From: SHXO01 sp964523885
GTDB taxonomy: Bacteria > Pseudomonadota > Gammaproteobacteria > Burkholderiales > SHXO01
NCBI GenBank assembly: GCA_964523885.1
Contig: CAZFYX010000032.1
Coordinates: forward strand, 5,900 to 69,899
Length of the DNA: 64,000 nucleotides
Reading direction: 5' to 3'
The translations under genes and the position numbers were made by a program. Shown piece after piece: positions 32,009 through 41,120 of the stretch. Numbering within the stretch: the stretch's first letter is position 1; each line of letters opens with the position of its first letter. The notes below the pieces were generated by a model. That model was not told the origin of the DNA. It did not search any database and saw only the letters and a list, made by a program, of their open reading frames with translations.

Positions 32009-34516
32009 ATGAACCCACTCATCGAGCAGTACCTGCACCGACTTCCGCTTCCGCCGGCCCGCCGGCATGCCTTGGCCGCGGAGGCGGACCTCGCCGGCGA
32101 CGGCGCCCGGTCCGTCCATGGCGCACTGGCTGCGCCCGCCGGGGGCGAGCCGGCGCACGCCGACGCGTACGCCTCGGTGGAGGCGCGGCTGCGGCTGACC
32201 AGCGGACCGGCGCAGGGCACGGAACCGGGTGCGCAGCCCCGCATCGCTCGCGACCGCCACGGCAGCGTGCGGCTGCAGACCACCCCGCCGCTCAATCGCA
32301 GCTCCATGGCGCCGCGCCGGTGGAAGGGCCGCACCACCGCACCACCGGTGCCCGGCGGGCCGCCTGCGGTCAGTCCGCTGCGCTCGTGGCCGCTGGTCGG
32401 CACGTTGCGGCGCGGTGCGCTCGCCCTGGTGATTGCGCTGCAGACCTGGCTGGCAACGCAGTTCATGATCTCCGTGCTGCCCTACCACGGGAGCAAGCTG
32501 CTCGAAGTGGCCGTGGTGGTGCTGTTCGCGGTGCTGTTCAGCTGGGTCTCGGCCGGCTTCTGGATGGCGATCATGGGCTTCCTGCAGCTGCTGCGCGGAC
32601 GCGACCGCTACGCGATCTCGGCTACCGCGGCGCCCGACGCGCCGATCGACCCCTGCGCCCGCACTGCGCTGGTGATGCCGATCTGCAACGAGGACGTGCC
32701 GCGAGTGTTCGCGGGACTGCGCGCCACTTACGAGTCGCTCGCCCGTGCCGGCGAGCTGCAGCACTTCGACTTCTTCGTGCTCAGCGACAGCAACGATGCG
32801 GACGCGCGCGTGGCGGAGATGGATGCCTGGATGCGCATGTGCCGCGAGCTGAAGGCCTTCGGCCGCGTGTTCTACCGCTGGCGCCAGCACCGCATCAAGC
32901 GCAAGAGCGGCAACATCGCCGACTTCTGCCGCCGCTGGGGCCGCGACTACCGCTACATGGTGATCCTGGACGCCGACAGCGTGATGACCGGCCGCTGCCT
33001 GGGCACGCTGGTGCGGCTGATGGAGGCCAACGCCAACGCCGGCATCATCCAGACCGCGCCGCGTGCGGCCGGCCACAACAGCCTGTTCGCCCGCATCCAG
33101 CAGTTCGCCAACCGGGTCTACGGCCCGGCCTTCGTTGCCGGCCTGCACTACTTCGAGCTGGGCGAGTCGCACTACTGGGGCCACAACGCGATCATCCGGG
33201 TGGCCCCGTTCATCGAGCATTGCGCACTGGCGCGTCTGCCAGGGCGCGGCACGTTGTCGGGCGAGATCCTGTCGCATGACTTCGTGGAGGCCGCGCTGAT
33301 GCGCCGCGCCGGCTGGGGCGTGTGGATCGCCTACGACCTGCCCGGCAGCTACGAGGAGATGCCGCCCAACCTGGTCGACGAGCTCAAGCGCGACCGGCGC
33401 TGGTGCCAGGGCAACCTCATCAACCTGCGGCTGTCCTGGGCCCGCGGACTGCACCCTGCGCACCGTGCGGTGTTCGTGATCGGCGTGATGGCCTACGTGT
33501 CCGCGCCGCTGTGGTTCCTGTTCCTGATCCTGTCCACCGCGCTGCTGGCGGTGCACATGCTGGTGGCCCCGCAGTACTTCGTGCAGCCGGCCCAGCTGTT
33601 CCCGCTGTGGCCCGAGTGGCATCCCGATCGCGGCATCAGCCTCTACGTCGCCACCGCGACGCTGCTGTTCCTGCCCAAGATCCTCGGGGTCGTGCTGGTG
33701 CTGCTGCAGGGCGCGCGCGAGTACGGTGGCAGCCTGCGGGTGGTGCTGGGCATGTTCGCCGAGATGGTGTTCTCCGCCCTGCTGGCACCGGTGCGCATGC
33801 TGTTCCACACCCAGTTCGTGGTGCGCGCGCTGACCGGCTGGAGCGTGCAGTGGAAGTCGCCCCCGCGCGAGGACACCGAGACGACCTGGGGCGACGCCCT
33901 GCACCACCACGGCCTGCACACGCTGCTGGGCGTGGGCTGGGCCGCGCTGGTCTACTGGCTCAACCCGGCCTTCCTGTGGTGGCTGCTGCCGGTGGTCGGT
34001 GCGCTGATCCTGTCGATCCCGCTGTCGGTGTATTCGAGCCGGGTGGGGCTGGGCCGCTGGTTCCGCAGCCGCGGCTTCTTCGTGATCCCCGAGGAATCGC
34101 ATCCGCCGGAGGCCTTGCGGCGCGTGCAGCAGCAGGTGCGCAACGCGCCGCCACCGCCAGGCTTCGTCGAGGCCGTGGTGGACCCGCTGGTGAATGCCAT
34201 CGCGTGCACCGGCGGCGTGGCGCGACTGCGTCCCGCGGCGGACCCCGCCGCACGCGCCGGACTGGTCGAGGAAGCGCTCGCTGCCGGCCCGGATGGCGTG
34301 CCCACGCGCGCGCAGCACGCGCTCCTGCGCGACCCGGCGGCGCTGTCGGATCTGCACGGCGCGGTGTGGGCACAGGCGGGCGGGCAGGCTTGGCGCGAAG
34401 CGGTGCGCAGCAACCCGGACGCCGACGTGCGCAGACTGCCCGAGCGCGGTGCCACGGCGGACGAGTTCGCGCCTGCATTGCCGGCCGGGCTGCAAGGCTC
34501 GGGCGCGCGGCCCTGA
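32009..34516 (+). CDS. opgH: Glucan glucosyltransferase OpgH (MdoH)
   Basis: The protein has 835 residues. An N-terminal cytoplasmic part and first helix pair precede a GT2 catalytic domain with MPICNEDVPRVFAGLRATYES, DADSVMTG (DxD) and DRRWCQGN (the Q-x-x-R-W class). Several C-terminal membrane helices follow. OpgH makes the beta-1,2 glucan backbone from UDP-glucose and passes it across the inner membrane. The family is usually about 840-850 residues, so this is full length. The C-terminal cytoplasmic tail (after about 690) is long and Ala-rich. It is flanked by two paralogous periplasmic glucan proteins. Confidence 0.95.
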   Translation: MNPLIEQYLHRLPLPPARRHALAAEADLAGDGARSVHGALAAPAGGEPAHADAYASVEARLRLTSGPAQGTEPGAQPRIARDRHGSVRLQTTPPLNRSSMAPRRWKGRTTAPPVPGGPPAVSPLRSWPLVGTLRRGALALVIALQTWLATQFMISVLPYHGSKLLEVAVVVLFAVLFSWVSAGFWMAIMGFLQLLRGRDRYAISATAAPDAPIDPCARTALVMPICNEDVPRVFAGLRATYESLARAGELQHFDFFVLSDSNDADARVAEMDAWMRMCRELKAFGRVFYRWRQHRIKRKSGNIADFCRRWGRDYRYMVILDADSVMTGRCLGTLVRLMEANANAGIIQTAPRAAGHNSLFARIQQFANRVYGPAFVAGLHYFELGESHYWGHNAIIRVAPFIEHCALARLPGRGTLSGEILSHDFVEAALMRRAGWGVWIAYDLPGSYEEMPPNLVDELKRDRRWCQGNLINLRLSWARGLHPAHRAVFVIGVMAYVSAPLWFLFLILSTALLAVHMLVAPQYFVQPAQLFPLWPEWHPDRGISLYVATATLLFLPKILGVVLVLLQGAREYGGSLRVVLGMFAEMVFSALLAPVRMLFHTQFVVRALTGWSVQWKSPPREDTETTWGDALHHHGLHTLLGVGWAALVYWLNPAFLWWLLPVVGALILSIPLSVYSSRVGLGRWFRSRGFFVIPEESHPPEALRRVQQQVRNAPPPPGFVEAVVDPLVNAIACTGGVARLRPAADPAARAGLVEEALAAGPDGVPTRAQHALLRDPAALSDLHGAVWAQAGGQAWREAVRSNPDADVRRLPERGATADEFAPALPAGLQGSGARP

Positions 34517-34517
34517 C

Positions 34518-36086
34518 ATGCAGCGCCGCGACTGGCTGAAGGGCGTGGCCGCGCTCGCCGCGGCGGCGCTGGCACGCGGCGCCCGCGCGCAGCCCGACGA
34601 GGAGCTCAAGCACCTCGGCAAGCCGGAGCCGTTCGACTACGCGCGGCTGAAGGGACGCGCACGCGCGCTCGCGGCTGCGCCCTACCGCAAGCCCGCAGGC
34701 CGGCTCCCCGACGCGATCGAGAAGCTCGGCTACGACCAGTACCAGGCCATCGAGTACCGCCGCGAGCACGGGCTGTGGGCCAACCTGCACGACAGTTTCG
34801 AGGCGCGCTTCTTTCACCTCGGCCTGTTCTTCCACACGCCGGTGCGCATCCACGAGGTGGTCGACGGGCAGGCCTTCGAGCTGGCCTACGATCCGGCCAT
34901 GTTCCGCTACGGCAGGAAGACGGGGCTCGACCCCGCCGCGCTGCCCGCGGACCTGGGCTTCGCCGGCTTCCGCCTGATCTATCACACCGATCGCGAGCGC
35001 GACGTCGCCGCCTTCCTCGGCGCGAGCTACTTTCGTGCAGTGGGCGGCGAGCTGCAGTACGGCCTCTCGGCGCGCGGGCTCGCCATCGACACCGGATTGG
35101 CCCGGCCCGAGGAGTTTCCCGTCTTCACCCACTTCTGGCTCGAGCGGCCGGCACCCGGCGCGGACCGCGCGGTGGTCTACGCGCTGCTCGACTCGCCGAG
35201 CGTGGCCGGCGCGTACCGGTTCGAGATCAGCCCCGGCTGGACCCTGGCGATGAACGTGGACGCCGCACTGTATCCGCGTGCGCCGGTCGAGCGGCTGGGC
35301 ATCGCGCCGCTGACCAGCATGTACCAGCACGGAGAGAACGATCGCCGCGCGGCGCAGGACTGGCGCCCCGAGATCCACGACTCCGACGGCTTGAGCCTGT
35401 GGACCGGCAGCGGCGAATGGATCTGGCGGCCGCTCGTCAACCCCGCACAGCTGCGCTTCAACGCCTACCAGGACGAGAACCCGCGCGGCTTCGGCCTGCT
35501 GCAGCGCGACCGCGACTTCGATCACTACCAGGACGACGGCGCCTACTACGACCGCCGACCCAGCCTGTGGGTGGAGCCGCGCAGCGGCTGGGGCAAGGGC
35601 GCGGTGCAGCTGGTGGAGCTGCCCACGCAGGACGAGACGTTCGACAACATCGTCGCGTTCTGGAACCCGCAGGACAAGCCGCGGCCCGGCCAGGAGCTGC
35701 TGTTTGCCTACCGGCTGCACTGGGGCTCGCGGCCGCCGTTCGAATCGTCACTCGCCCACGTCGTCGCCACCCGCACCGGCGTGGGCGGCACGGTCGGGCG
35801 CCCGCGCGAGTACCCGTCGTGGCGCTTCGTGGTGGACTTCGCTGGCGGGCCGCTGCCGATGCTGGGCGAGAAGACCGAGGTCGAGGCGATCATCACGCCG
35901 TCGCGGGGCGAGCTGGAGAACGTCTCGACCCGGCCGCTGGAAGGCGGACGGGGCTACCGGGTGACCTTCGACCTGCGCGCGGTCGGCACCGGAAACGCGC
36001 CGGTGGACCTGCGGCTGTACCTGCACCTGGGCAAGCAGGCGCTGAGCGAGACCTGGCTGTACCAGTGGTCCCCGCCGTCCGCCTAG
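34518..36086 (+). CDS. opgD: Periplasmic glucan biosynthesis protein OpgD-like, Tat-type signal
   Basis: The protein has 522 residues and is a paralogue of the gene two places upstream. It begins MQRRDWLKGVAALAAAALARGARA, a twin-arginine type signal as known for OpgD. It shares LGASYFRAVGGELQYGLSARGLAIDTG, FWLERPAPG and the SETWLYQW ending. OpgD controls the final structure of the periplasmic glucan and is normally encoded away from opgGH; here it forms the third gene, one base after the opgH stop. The last codons lie inside a 26-base palindrome shared with the convergent gene, whose stop overlaps by four bases. Confidence 0.9.
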   Translation: MQRRDWLKGVAALAAAALARGARAQPDEELKHLGKPEPFDYARLKGRARALAAAPYRKPAGRLPDAIEKLGYDQYQAIEYRREHGLWANLHDSFEARFFHLGLFFHTPVRIHEVVDGQAFELAYDPAMFRYGRKTGLDPAALPADLGFAGFRLIYHTDRERDVAAFLGASYFRAVGGELQYGLSARGLAIDTGLARPEEFPVFTHFWLERPAPGADRAVVYALLDSPSVAGAYRFEISPGWTLAMNVDAALYPRAPVERLGIAPLTSMYQHGENDRRAAQDWRPEIHDSDGLSLWTGSGEWIWRPLVNPAQLRFNAYQDENPRGFGLLQRDRDFDHYQDDGAYYDRRPSLWVEPRSGWGKGAVQLVELPTQDETFDNIVAFWNPQDKPRPGQELLFAYRLHWGSRPPFESSLAHVVATRTGVGGTVGRPREYPSWRFVVDFAGGPLPMLGEKTEVEAIITPSRGELENVSTRPLEGGRGYRVTFDLRAVGTGNAPVDLRLYLHLGKQALSETWLYQWSPPSA

Positions 36087-36097
36087 GCGGACGGCGG
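36072..36097. terminator. Perfect 26-base palindrome containing both stop codons of convergent genes
   Basis: Thirteen bases on each side of the centre (36084/36085) are exact reverse complements. CCTAGG at the centre gives TAG on both strands, so both coding regions end in PSA-stop inside the same palindrome. It has the form of a GC-rich bidirectional terminator stem, but a loop would require opening the centre and there is no T-run. Confidence 0.6.
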
Positions 36098-36523
36098 CAC
36101 CGGCATCGCCCTGCCGTCGCGCAACGCCAGCCAGCCGCGCGCGATGCGGTAGATGGCCCACACGCCGAGCGCGAACATCAGCGCAGGCCAGGTGAGGAAC
36201 CCGATGAGCACCGGCGCCAGTGCCAGCGACACCAGTGCGGCCAGCACCACCCACAGCAGGGCATACCAGAAGGTGCGGATCTGCCAGCGGAAGTGGGACT
36301 CGAGGACGGTGCCGCGGGCCTCGGACCGCTTCACGTAGTTGATGATCACGGCGATGATCGAGGGCCAGCCGAGCAGGAAGGAGCCGACCACCGTGGCCGC
36401 GCCGAAGGCCCCGATCACCAGGCTGAGCGCATGCAGCGCGTAGACGACGTTCGTCAGCGTGACGAGCGAGGGCGAGGGCGAGGGCGCGGGCGCGGGCACG
36501 GAAGACGGTTCGGGGATGGACAT
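36083..36523 (-). CDS. DUF4870-like small membrane protein
   Basis: The protein has 146 residues. A Pro/Ser-rich start leads into four hydrophobic helices. LVTLTNVVYALHALSLVIGAF, then a polar loop with RSEARGTVLESHFRWQIRTF and WVVLAALVSLALAPV, is the usual layout of DUF4870-like proteins, whose function is not known. The stop overlaps the opgD stop on the other strand within a perfect palindrome. The start is ATG after a purine-poor stretch. Confidence 0.7.
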   Translation of the reverse strand: MSIPEPSSVPAPAPSPSPSLVTLTNVVYALHALSLVIGAFGAATVVGSFLLGWPSIIAVIINYVKRSEARGTVLESHFRWQIRTFWYALLWVVLAALVSLALAPVLIGFLTWPALMFALGVWAIYRIARGWLALRDGRAMPVPPSA

Positions 36524-36712
36524 GGTGCGGCACCGGGGGGAGCGGCCGCCCAGTATAGGTCAACGCGGCCTCTGGCTGACTCGCGGCGCGGGGCGAACCC
36601 GCTCGGCGGCTCCGAGGCGGCCAGGATGTCCCGGCCATCTCCCTGATGCGCCGGCGCTGCGCACGCGCTCCGTGCAGAGTTCGACACTGCCCGCCGGTCG
36701 CCGCGGGCGTGC

Positions 36713-37948
36713 TCAGGCGCGGGCCAGGGCGCGTCCGGTCCGCCGCAGCAGGCCAATCGCGATCGAGACGTTGAGCAGGTTCCAGAGAATGCCATTCACG
36801 AAGGCCGCGCGGTAGGAGCCGGTCAGGTCGAAGATGGCGCCCGACATCCAGCCGCCGAGCGCCATCCCGAACAGCGTGGCGGTGATGACGAGGCCCACGC
36901 GGGCGCCCGCTTCGCGCTGGGGGAAGTACTCGCGCACGATGATGGCGTAGCTGGGCACGATGCCGCCCTGGAACAGGCCGAACAGCGCGGAGATCAGGAA
37001 CAGCGAGGCCAGTCCGTCGAACGGCAGGAACAGCAGCAGCGCCAGGCCCTGCAGCGAAGAGCCCAGCAGGAGCGTGCGCAGGCCGCCGATGCGGTCGGAG
37101 ATGAAGCCGAAGCTGATCCGGCTGACGATGCCGCACGCGAGCATCACCGAGAGCATCTGCGCGCCGCGTGCCGCGCCGTAGCCCAGGTCGCCGCAGTACG
37201 CGACGATGTGGACCTGCGGCATCGACATCGCGACGCAGCAGCCCAGCCCGGCGATGACCAGCAGCACCTGCAGGGCGCGAGGCGAGACCGCCAGCGGCCG
37301 GGGCGCGCGCGATCCGGCCTGCGCGGTGCCGGTGACCGGCCCCTGCGCGGGCGGCCGGCGGCGCAGCGTCAGGGCGATCGGCAGCATGGTGAGCAGGCAG
37401 AACGCGCCGATGCCCAGGTAGGTGCTGCGCCAGCCGTGCGCCGCGATGAAGGACTGCAGGATCGGCGGCCACACCACACCCGAGAGGTAATTGCCGCTGG
37501 CGAAGATGCCCACGGCGATGCCGCGGCGGCGGCTGAACCACTGCGAGGTGTCCGCGAGCAGCGGCGCGAAGGTGGCCGCGCTGCCCACCCCGATCAGCAT
37601 CCCCTGCGCGATGGCGAACTGCCACAGCGTGGCGGCAGACCAGGCCGCCGCGTAGCCCAGTGCCAGTGCAGTGGTGCCGAGCAGCACCGCGGCGACGATG
37701 CCGCGCCGGTCGGTGAGCTTGCCCAGCAGGATTCCGCTGAGCCCGAAGCCGAGCATGGTCAGCGTGTAGGGCAGCGATGCGTCGCCGCGCGCCACCCCGA
37801 ATTCGGCCTGTACCGCGGGCAATGCGACGATGACCGACCACATGCCGACCCCGCCGATGGTCGAGAGCAGCATGGCGACCGCCAGCCGCATCCATGCGTA
37901 GCGCGAGTCGAGCACGGATTCGGGGGTGGGGGAGCTCACGGCGCTCAA
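36713..37948 (-). CDS. MFS transporter (oxalate/formate antiporter-like branch)
   Basis: The protein has 411 residues with twelve hydrophobic helices and a central cytoplasmic loop. The helix 2-3 loop, GKLTDRRG, and the matching later SDRIGGLRTLLLG are MFS signature A forms. The opening MLLSTIGGVGMWSVIVALPAVQAEFGV resembles the oxalate/formate:H+ antiporter and monocarboxylate branch. The substrate is unknown; the neighbouring CoA-transferase and hydratase genes suggest a carboxylic acid. The start appears to be TTG, with a GTG three codons later as an alternative; neither has a good ribosome site. Confidence 0.85.
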   Translation of the reverse strand: MSAVSSPTPESVLDSRYAWMRLAVAMLLSTIGGVGMWSVIVALPAVQAEFGVARGDASLPYTLTMLGFGLSGILLGKLTDRRGIVAAVLLGTTALALGYAAAWSAATLWQFAIAQGMLIGVGSAATFAPLLADTSQWFSRRRGIAVGIFASGNYLSGVVWPPILQSFIAAHGWRSTYLGIGAFCLLTMLPIALTLRRRPPAQGPVTGTAQAGSRAPRPLAVSPRALQVLLVIAGLGCCVAMSMPQVHIVAYCGDLGYGAARGAQMLSVMLACGIVSRISFGFISDRIGGLRTLLLGSSLQGLALLLFLPFDGLASLFLISALFGLFQGGIVPSYAIIVREYFPQREAGARVGLVITATLFGMALGGWMSGAIFDLTGSYRAAFVNGILWNLLNVSIAIGLLRRTGRALARA

Positions 37949-37957
37949 CGGCTTACG

Positions 37958-38138
37958 GCAACCGCAGAGGCGCGGAGGCGCGGAGTTGCACGGAGGAAGA
38001 CCTTCCGGAGATCTGATTGGGCAAGGTGTTCATGCACAGGCTGCAACAGCACGAAAGAACGACCATTGGTGAAAGTGCCAGGCGCATGGCGCGCTCGTGG
38101 AGGAACACCTCTGCGCTCCTCAGCGCCTCTGCGGTTGC
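37958..38138. repeat. Repeat-arm inverted element B (octamer units)
   Basis: Left arm 37958-37985 and right arm 38109-38138 are nearly reverse complements, with CAACCGCAGAGGCGC perfect. The left arm contains the tandem unit AGGCGCGG. About 120 bases lie between the arms. It is related in sequence to the elements at 44.6 and 51.5 kb. It fills the gap between the MFS and enoyl-CoA hydratase genes, on the same strand. Confidence 0.7.
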
Positions 38139-38163
38139 AGTAGTGCGTCAGCGCGGTACAGCC

Positions 38164-38946
38164 TCACCGGCCCTTGAACTGCGGCGTGCGCTTCTCCATG
38201 AACGCGCGGCGGCCCTCGATGTAGTCCTCGCTGCGCATGCACGCCTCGACCGCGGCGCGCGCGGCGGCGAAGTCGCCCTGCGGCACGGCCAGGGCATTGA
38301 TCACGGTCTTGGAGGCGGCGATCGTCAGCGGCGCATTGGCGGCGATGCCTGCGGCGATTTCCTGCACGTGGCGGTCCAGTTCGTCGGGAGGAAGCACCTT
38401 GTGCACCAGCCCCATCGCCAGCGCTTCCTGGGCGCCGTAGCGGCGGGCGGTGAACATGATCTCGCGCGCTGCGGCGTGCCCGACGGTAGCCACCAGGCGG
38501 CCGGTGCCCGACACCCCGTAGCCCAGGCCCAGGCGCGCGGCGGGAATGGCGAAGCGCGCAGCCGTGTCGGCGTAGCGCAGGTCGCAGCTGAGCGCGACCG
38601 CCATGCCGCCGCCCACGCAGAAGCCGTGGATGAGCGCGATCACCGGCTTGGGCGAAGTCTCGATCGCGCGGTGCGCGGCTTCGACCTGCGCTTCGTACGC
38701 CCTGACGTCGGCCTCGCTGGAACGGCGCTGCTCGAACTCGGAGATATCGGCTCCGGCCGCGAAGGCTTCGGACCCGGCGCCGCGCAGGACGATGCAGCGC
38801 ACTTCCGGGTCGGCGTTGAACGCGGCGAGCGCCACCGGGATGTCGCGCCACATGTTGGCGCTGATGGCGTTGCGGCGGGCCTGGTTGTCGAGGATCACGC
38901 GCCCGACCGGGCCTTCGCGCTCGGTGCGCAGTTGCGGTGCTGTCAT
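38164..38946 (-). CDS. Enoyl-CoA hydratase/isomerase family protein
   Basis: The protein has 260 residues, a crotonase fold. FAAGADISEF is the first oxyanion-hole segment and IHGFCVGGGMAVALSCDLRYA the second, with CoA contact residues. The length and pattern fit hydratases of beta-oxidation or related short-chain acyl-CoA isomerases. The precise substrate depends on the CoA-transferase upstream in the same transcript. The C-terminal MEKRTPQFKGR is usual for this family. It lies 28 bases downstream of the CaiB-like gene. Confidence 0.9.
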   Translation of the reverse strand: MTAPQLRTEREGPVGRVILDNQARRNAISANMWRDIPVALAAFNADPEVRCIVLRGAGSEAFAAGADISEFEQRRSSEADVRAYEAQVEAAHRAIETSPKPVIALIHGFCVGGGMAVALSCDLRYADTAARFAIPAARLGLGYGVSGTGRLVATVGHAAAREIMFTARRYGAQEALAMGLVHKVLPPDELDRHVQEIAAGIAANAPLTIAASKTVINALAVPQGDFAAARAAVEACMRSEDYIEGRRAFMEKRTPQFKGR

Positions 38947-38974
38947 GTGGTTTCCTTCCTCGATGCGGCGGGTG

Positions 38975-40150
38975 TCAGATCACCTGCGCCGCGCGCAGCT
39001 GTGCGATCTCGTCGGTGGAATAGCCCAGTGCGCCCAGGACCTCGTCGTTGTGCTCGCCCGCCGCGCCGATCGCCCGCCGCATCTGCGCCGGCGTGCGCGA
39101 CAGGCGGATGGCGGGCGCCACGAGGTCGATGCTGCCGCCGCCGGCCCTGGGCACCGGCACTGCCATCCCGAGGTGCCGGACCTGCGGATCCTCGAATACC
39201 TCGTTCATGGCGTTGATCGGGCCGCACGGCACACCGGCTGCGTTCAACAACTCCACCAGCCGGGCCGAGCCGTACCTGCGGCTGCGCTGCGCAATGGCCT
39301 CGTTCAGCGCCACCCGGTTCGCCGAACGCGACTTGGAGGTGGCGTAGTCGGGGTTGGCTGCGACCTCCGGCATCTGCAGCGCCTCGCAGAGGCGCGCGAA
39401 CATGGTCCCGCCGCTGGCCGCGATGTTCACGAAGCCGTCGGCAGTGGGATAGACGCTGGTGGGCATCGAGGTCGGGTGGTCATTGCCGGCCTGCTTCGGC
39501 ACCTCGCGCTCCACCAGCCAGCGCGCGGCCTGGAAATCCATCATGCTGACCTGCGCCGCCAGCAGCGAGGTCTGCACCCACTGCCCCTTGCCGCTGTGGC
39601 GCCGCTCCTCGAGCGCGATGAAGATGCCCAGCGCAGCGAACAACCCGGCACTGAGATCGGCCACCGGAATGCCGGCGCGCACGGGGCCCTGGCCCGGCAG
39701 GCCGGTCACGCCCATCAGGCCGCCCATGCCCTGCGCAATCTGGTCGAAGCCGGCGCGCTCGCGGTAGGGGCCGTCCTCGCCGAAGCCGGAGATGCTCGCG
39801 TAGACCAGGCCGGGGTTGATGGCGGACAGCGCCTCGTAGCCGATGCCGAGCTTGTGCTTGACGTCGGGCCGGAAGTTCTCGACCACCACGTCGGCCCCGC
39901 GCACCAGCCGGTGCAGCACCTCGACGCCGCGCGGGTCCTTCAGGTTGAGGGTGATCGAGCGCTTGTTGCGGTGGAGGTTCTGGAAGTCCGATTCCTCGCG
40001 CGGAAAGCCGAAGCCGTCGTCGACGCTCGCCGGCAGCTCGACCTTCACCACGTCGGCCCCCCAGTCGGCGAACTGCTTCACGCAGGTGGGCCCGGCGCGC
40101 ACACGCGTGAGGTCCACCACCCGCAGGTGGCAGAGCGCGCCCGGGCTCAT
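38975..40150 (-). CDS. CaiB/BaiF-type (class III) CoA-transferase
   Basis: The protein has 391 residues. The N-terminus LRVVDLTRVRAGPTCVKQFADWGADVVKVE and VENFRPDV are family hallmarks. The catalytic Asp lies in GFGEDGPYRERAGFDQIAQGMGG, as in formyl-CoA transferase. Family members move CoA between carboxylic acids such as carnitine, oxalate, benzylsuccinate or branched acids; which acid is used here is not clear. It overlaps the preceding hydrolase gene by ATGA and is followed by an enoyl-CoA hydratase, so the three form a small catabolic operon. Confidence 0.93.
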   Translation of the reverse strand: MSPGALCHLRVVDLTRVRAGPTCVKQFADWGADVVKVELPASVDDGFGFPREESDFQNLHRNKRSITLNLKDPRGVEVLHRLVRGADVVVENFRPDVKHKLGIGYEALSAINPGLVYASISGFGEDGPYRERAGFDQIAQGMGGLMGVTGLPGQGPVRAGIPVADLSAGLFAALGIFIALEERRHSGKGQWVQTSLLAAQVSMMDFQAARWLVEREVPKQAGNDHPTSMPTSVYPTADGFVNIAASGGTMFARLCEALQMPEVAANPDYATSKSRSANRVALNEAIAQRSRRYGSARLVELLNAAGVPCGPINAMNEVFEDPQVRHLGMAVPVPRAGGGSIDLVAPAIRLSRTPAQMRRAIGAAGEHNDEVLGALGYSTDEIAQLRAAQVI

Positions 40151-40995
40151 CGGCGCACGGCGGGCCAGCGGCCGCTCTCGACCTGGTGGAAGAAGTCCTC
40201 GATCAGGCGGTTGTAGAGCACCGGCTCCTCCAGGTTCATCGCGTGCCCGCTCCAGGGCAGCACGGCCAGCCCGGCGTGCGGGATCGTGCGCTTCATCATC
40301 AGGCCGGGCTGCAGCGTCGCGTCATCCTCATCGCCGGCGATCACCAGCAGCGGGGCGGCGATGCGCGCCATCTCCGCTCCCAGCGTGTAGAGCGACGGCC
40401 GGCGCGCCTGGTAGCCCTCCATGGTGTTGGCGGAGCCTTCCGCGGAGTGGGCGCCGAAGCGGCGCACGAAGTCCTCGAACGAGCGCGGGTCCTTGTCGCG
40501 CAGCTGCAGGCGCGCGGGGCCATGGCCGTAGGTCGCGGCGAGGTGCTCCATGCCCTTCTCGCGGATGCCGGCTGCGAGCGCCCGCGCGTCACGCTGGAAC
40601 TGCTCGTACTTGTCCGGCTCGGCGCCGTAACCGCACCCCGAGACCACCAGCGACAGCGCCCGCGGCGAGTAGGCGATGCCGAAGTGCAGCGTCGCGAAGC
40701 CGCCCATGGAGAGGCCGACGACATGGGCCTTGTCGATGGACAGGGCGTCCAGCACGCTGCGGATGTCGTCGCGCGCGCGCTGCTGCGAGTAGCGGTCGAG
40801 CTGCGCGGGCACGTCCGAGGGCGGATAGCCGCGCGCGTTGTAGGTGATGCAGCGGTAGCGGCGCGAGAAGTGCCGCACCTGCGGCTCCCAGCTCAGGTAA
40901 TCGCCGGCGAACTCGTGCACGAAGACGATCGGCGTGCCGCTGCCGGTCTCCTCGTAGTACAGCTTCACGCCGTCGTCCGTGGTCAGCGTCGGCAT
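40147..40995 (-). CDS. Alpha/beta hydrolase (lactonase/thioesterase-like)
   Basis: The protein has 282 residues. The nucleophile elbow is GLSMGG, the acid is likely in VIAGDEDD, and the His in WSGHAMNLEEP. The N-terminal segment VFVHEFAGDYLSWEPQV carries the oxyanion loop. The fold is like 3-oxoadipate enol-lactonase or meta-cleavage hydrolases. It is the first gene of a three-gene catabolic unit with CaiB and enoyl-CoA hydratase. GGAGGAGAGC precedes the ATG. Upstream, CGGTTT-TTG-AAACCG forms a small inverted repeat (41010-41024) that might be an operator. Confidence 0.88.
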   Translation of the reverse strand: MPTLTTDDGVKLYYEETGSGTPIVFVHEFAGDYLSWEPQVRHFSRRYRCITYNARGYPPSDVPAQLDRYSQQRARDDIRSVLDALSIDKAHVVGLSMGGFATLHFGIAYSPRALSLVVSGCGYGAEPDKYEQFQRDARALAAGIREKGMEHLAATYGHGPARLQLRDKDPRSFEDFVRRFGAHSAEGSANTMEGYQARRPSLYTLGAEMARIAAPLLVIAGDEDDATLQPGLMMKRTIPHAGLAVLPWSGHAMNLEEPVLYNRLIEDFFHQVESGRWPAVRR

Positions 40996-41120
40996 GCTCT
41001 CCTCCCGCCCGGTTTTTGAAACCGCAGCCTAGCAAAAACGCGCCCCGCGCGCGGCCGCACCCGGGTAATCGCGTAAGATCATGGCACCGACCTCATCCGC
41101 AAAACGCCCGAACCCGATCC

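Noticed and set aside
29666..34621. Very long open frames opposite opgG/opgH and other genes (up to about 1650 codons)
   Set aside because: They run antisense to clearly homologous proteins and are Arg/Ala/Gln/His-rich, as expected from strong third-position GC bias. No family motifs or starts support them.
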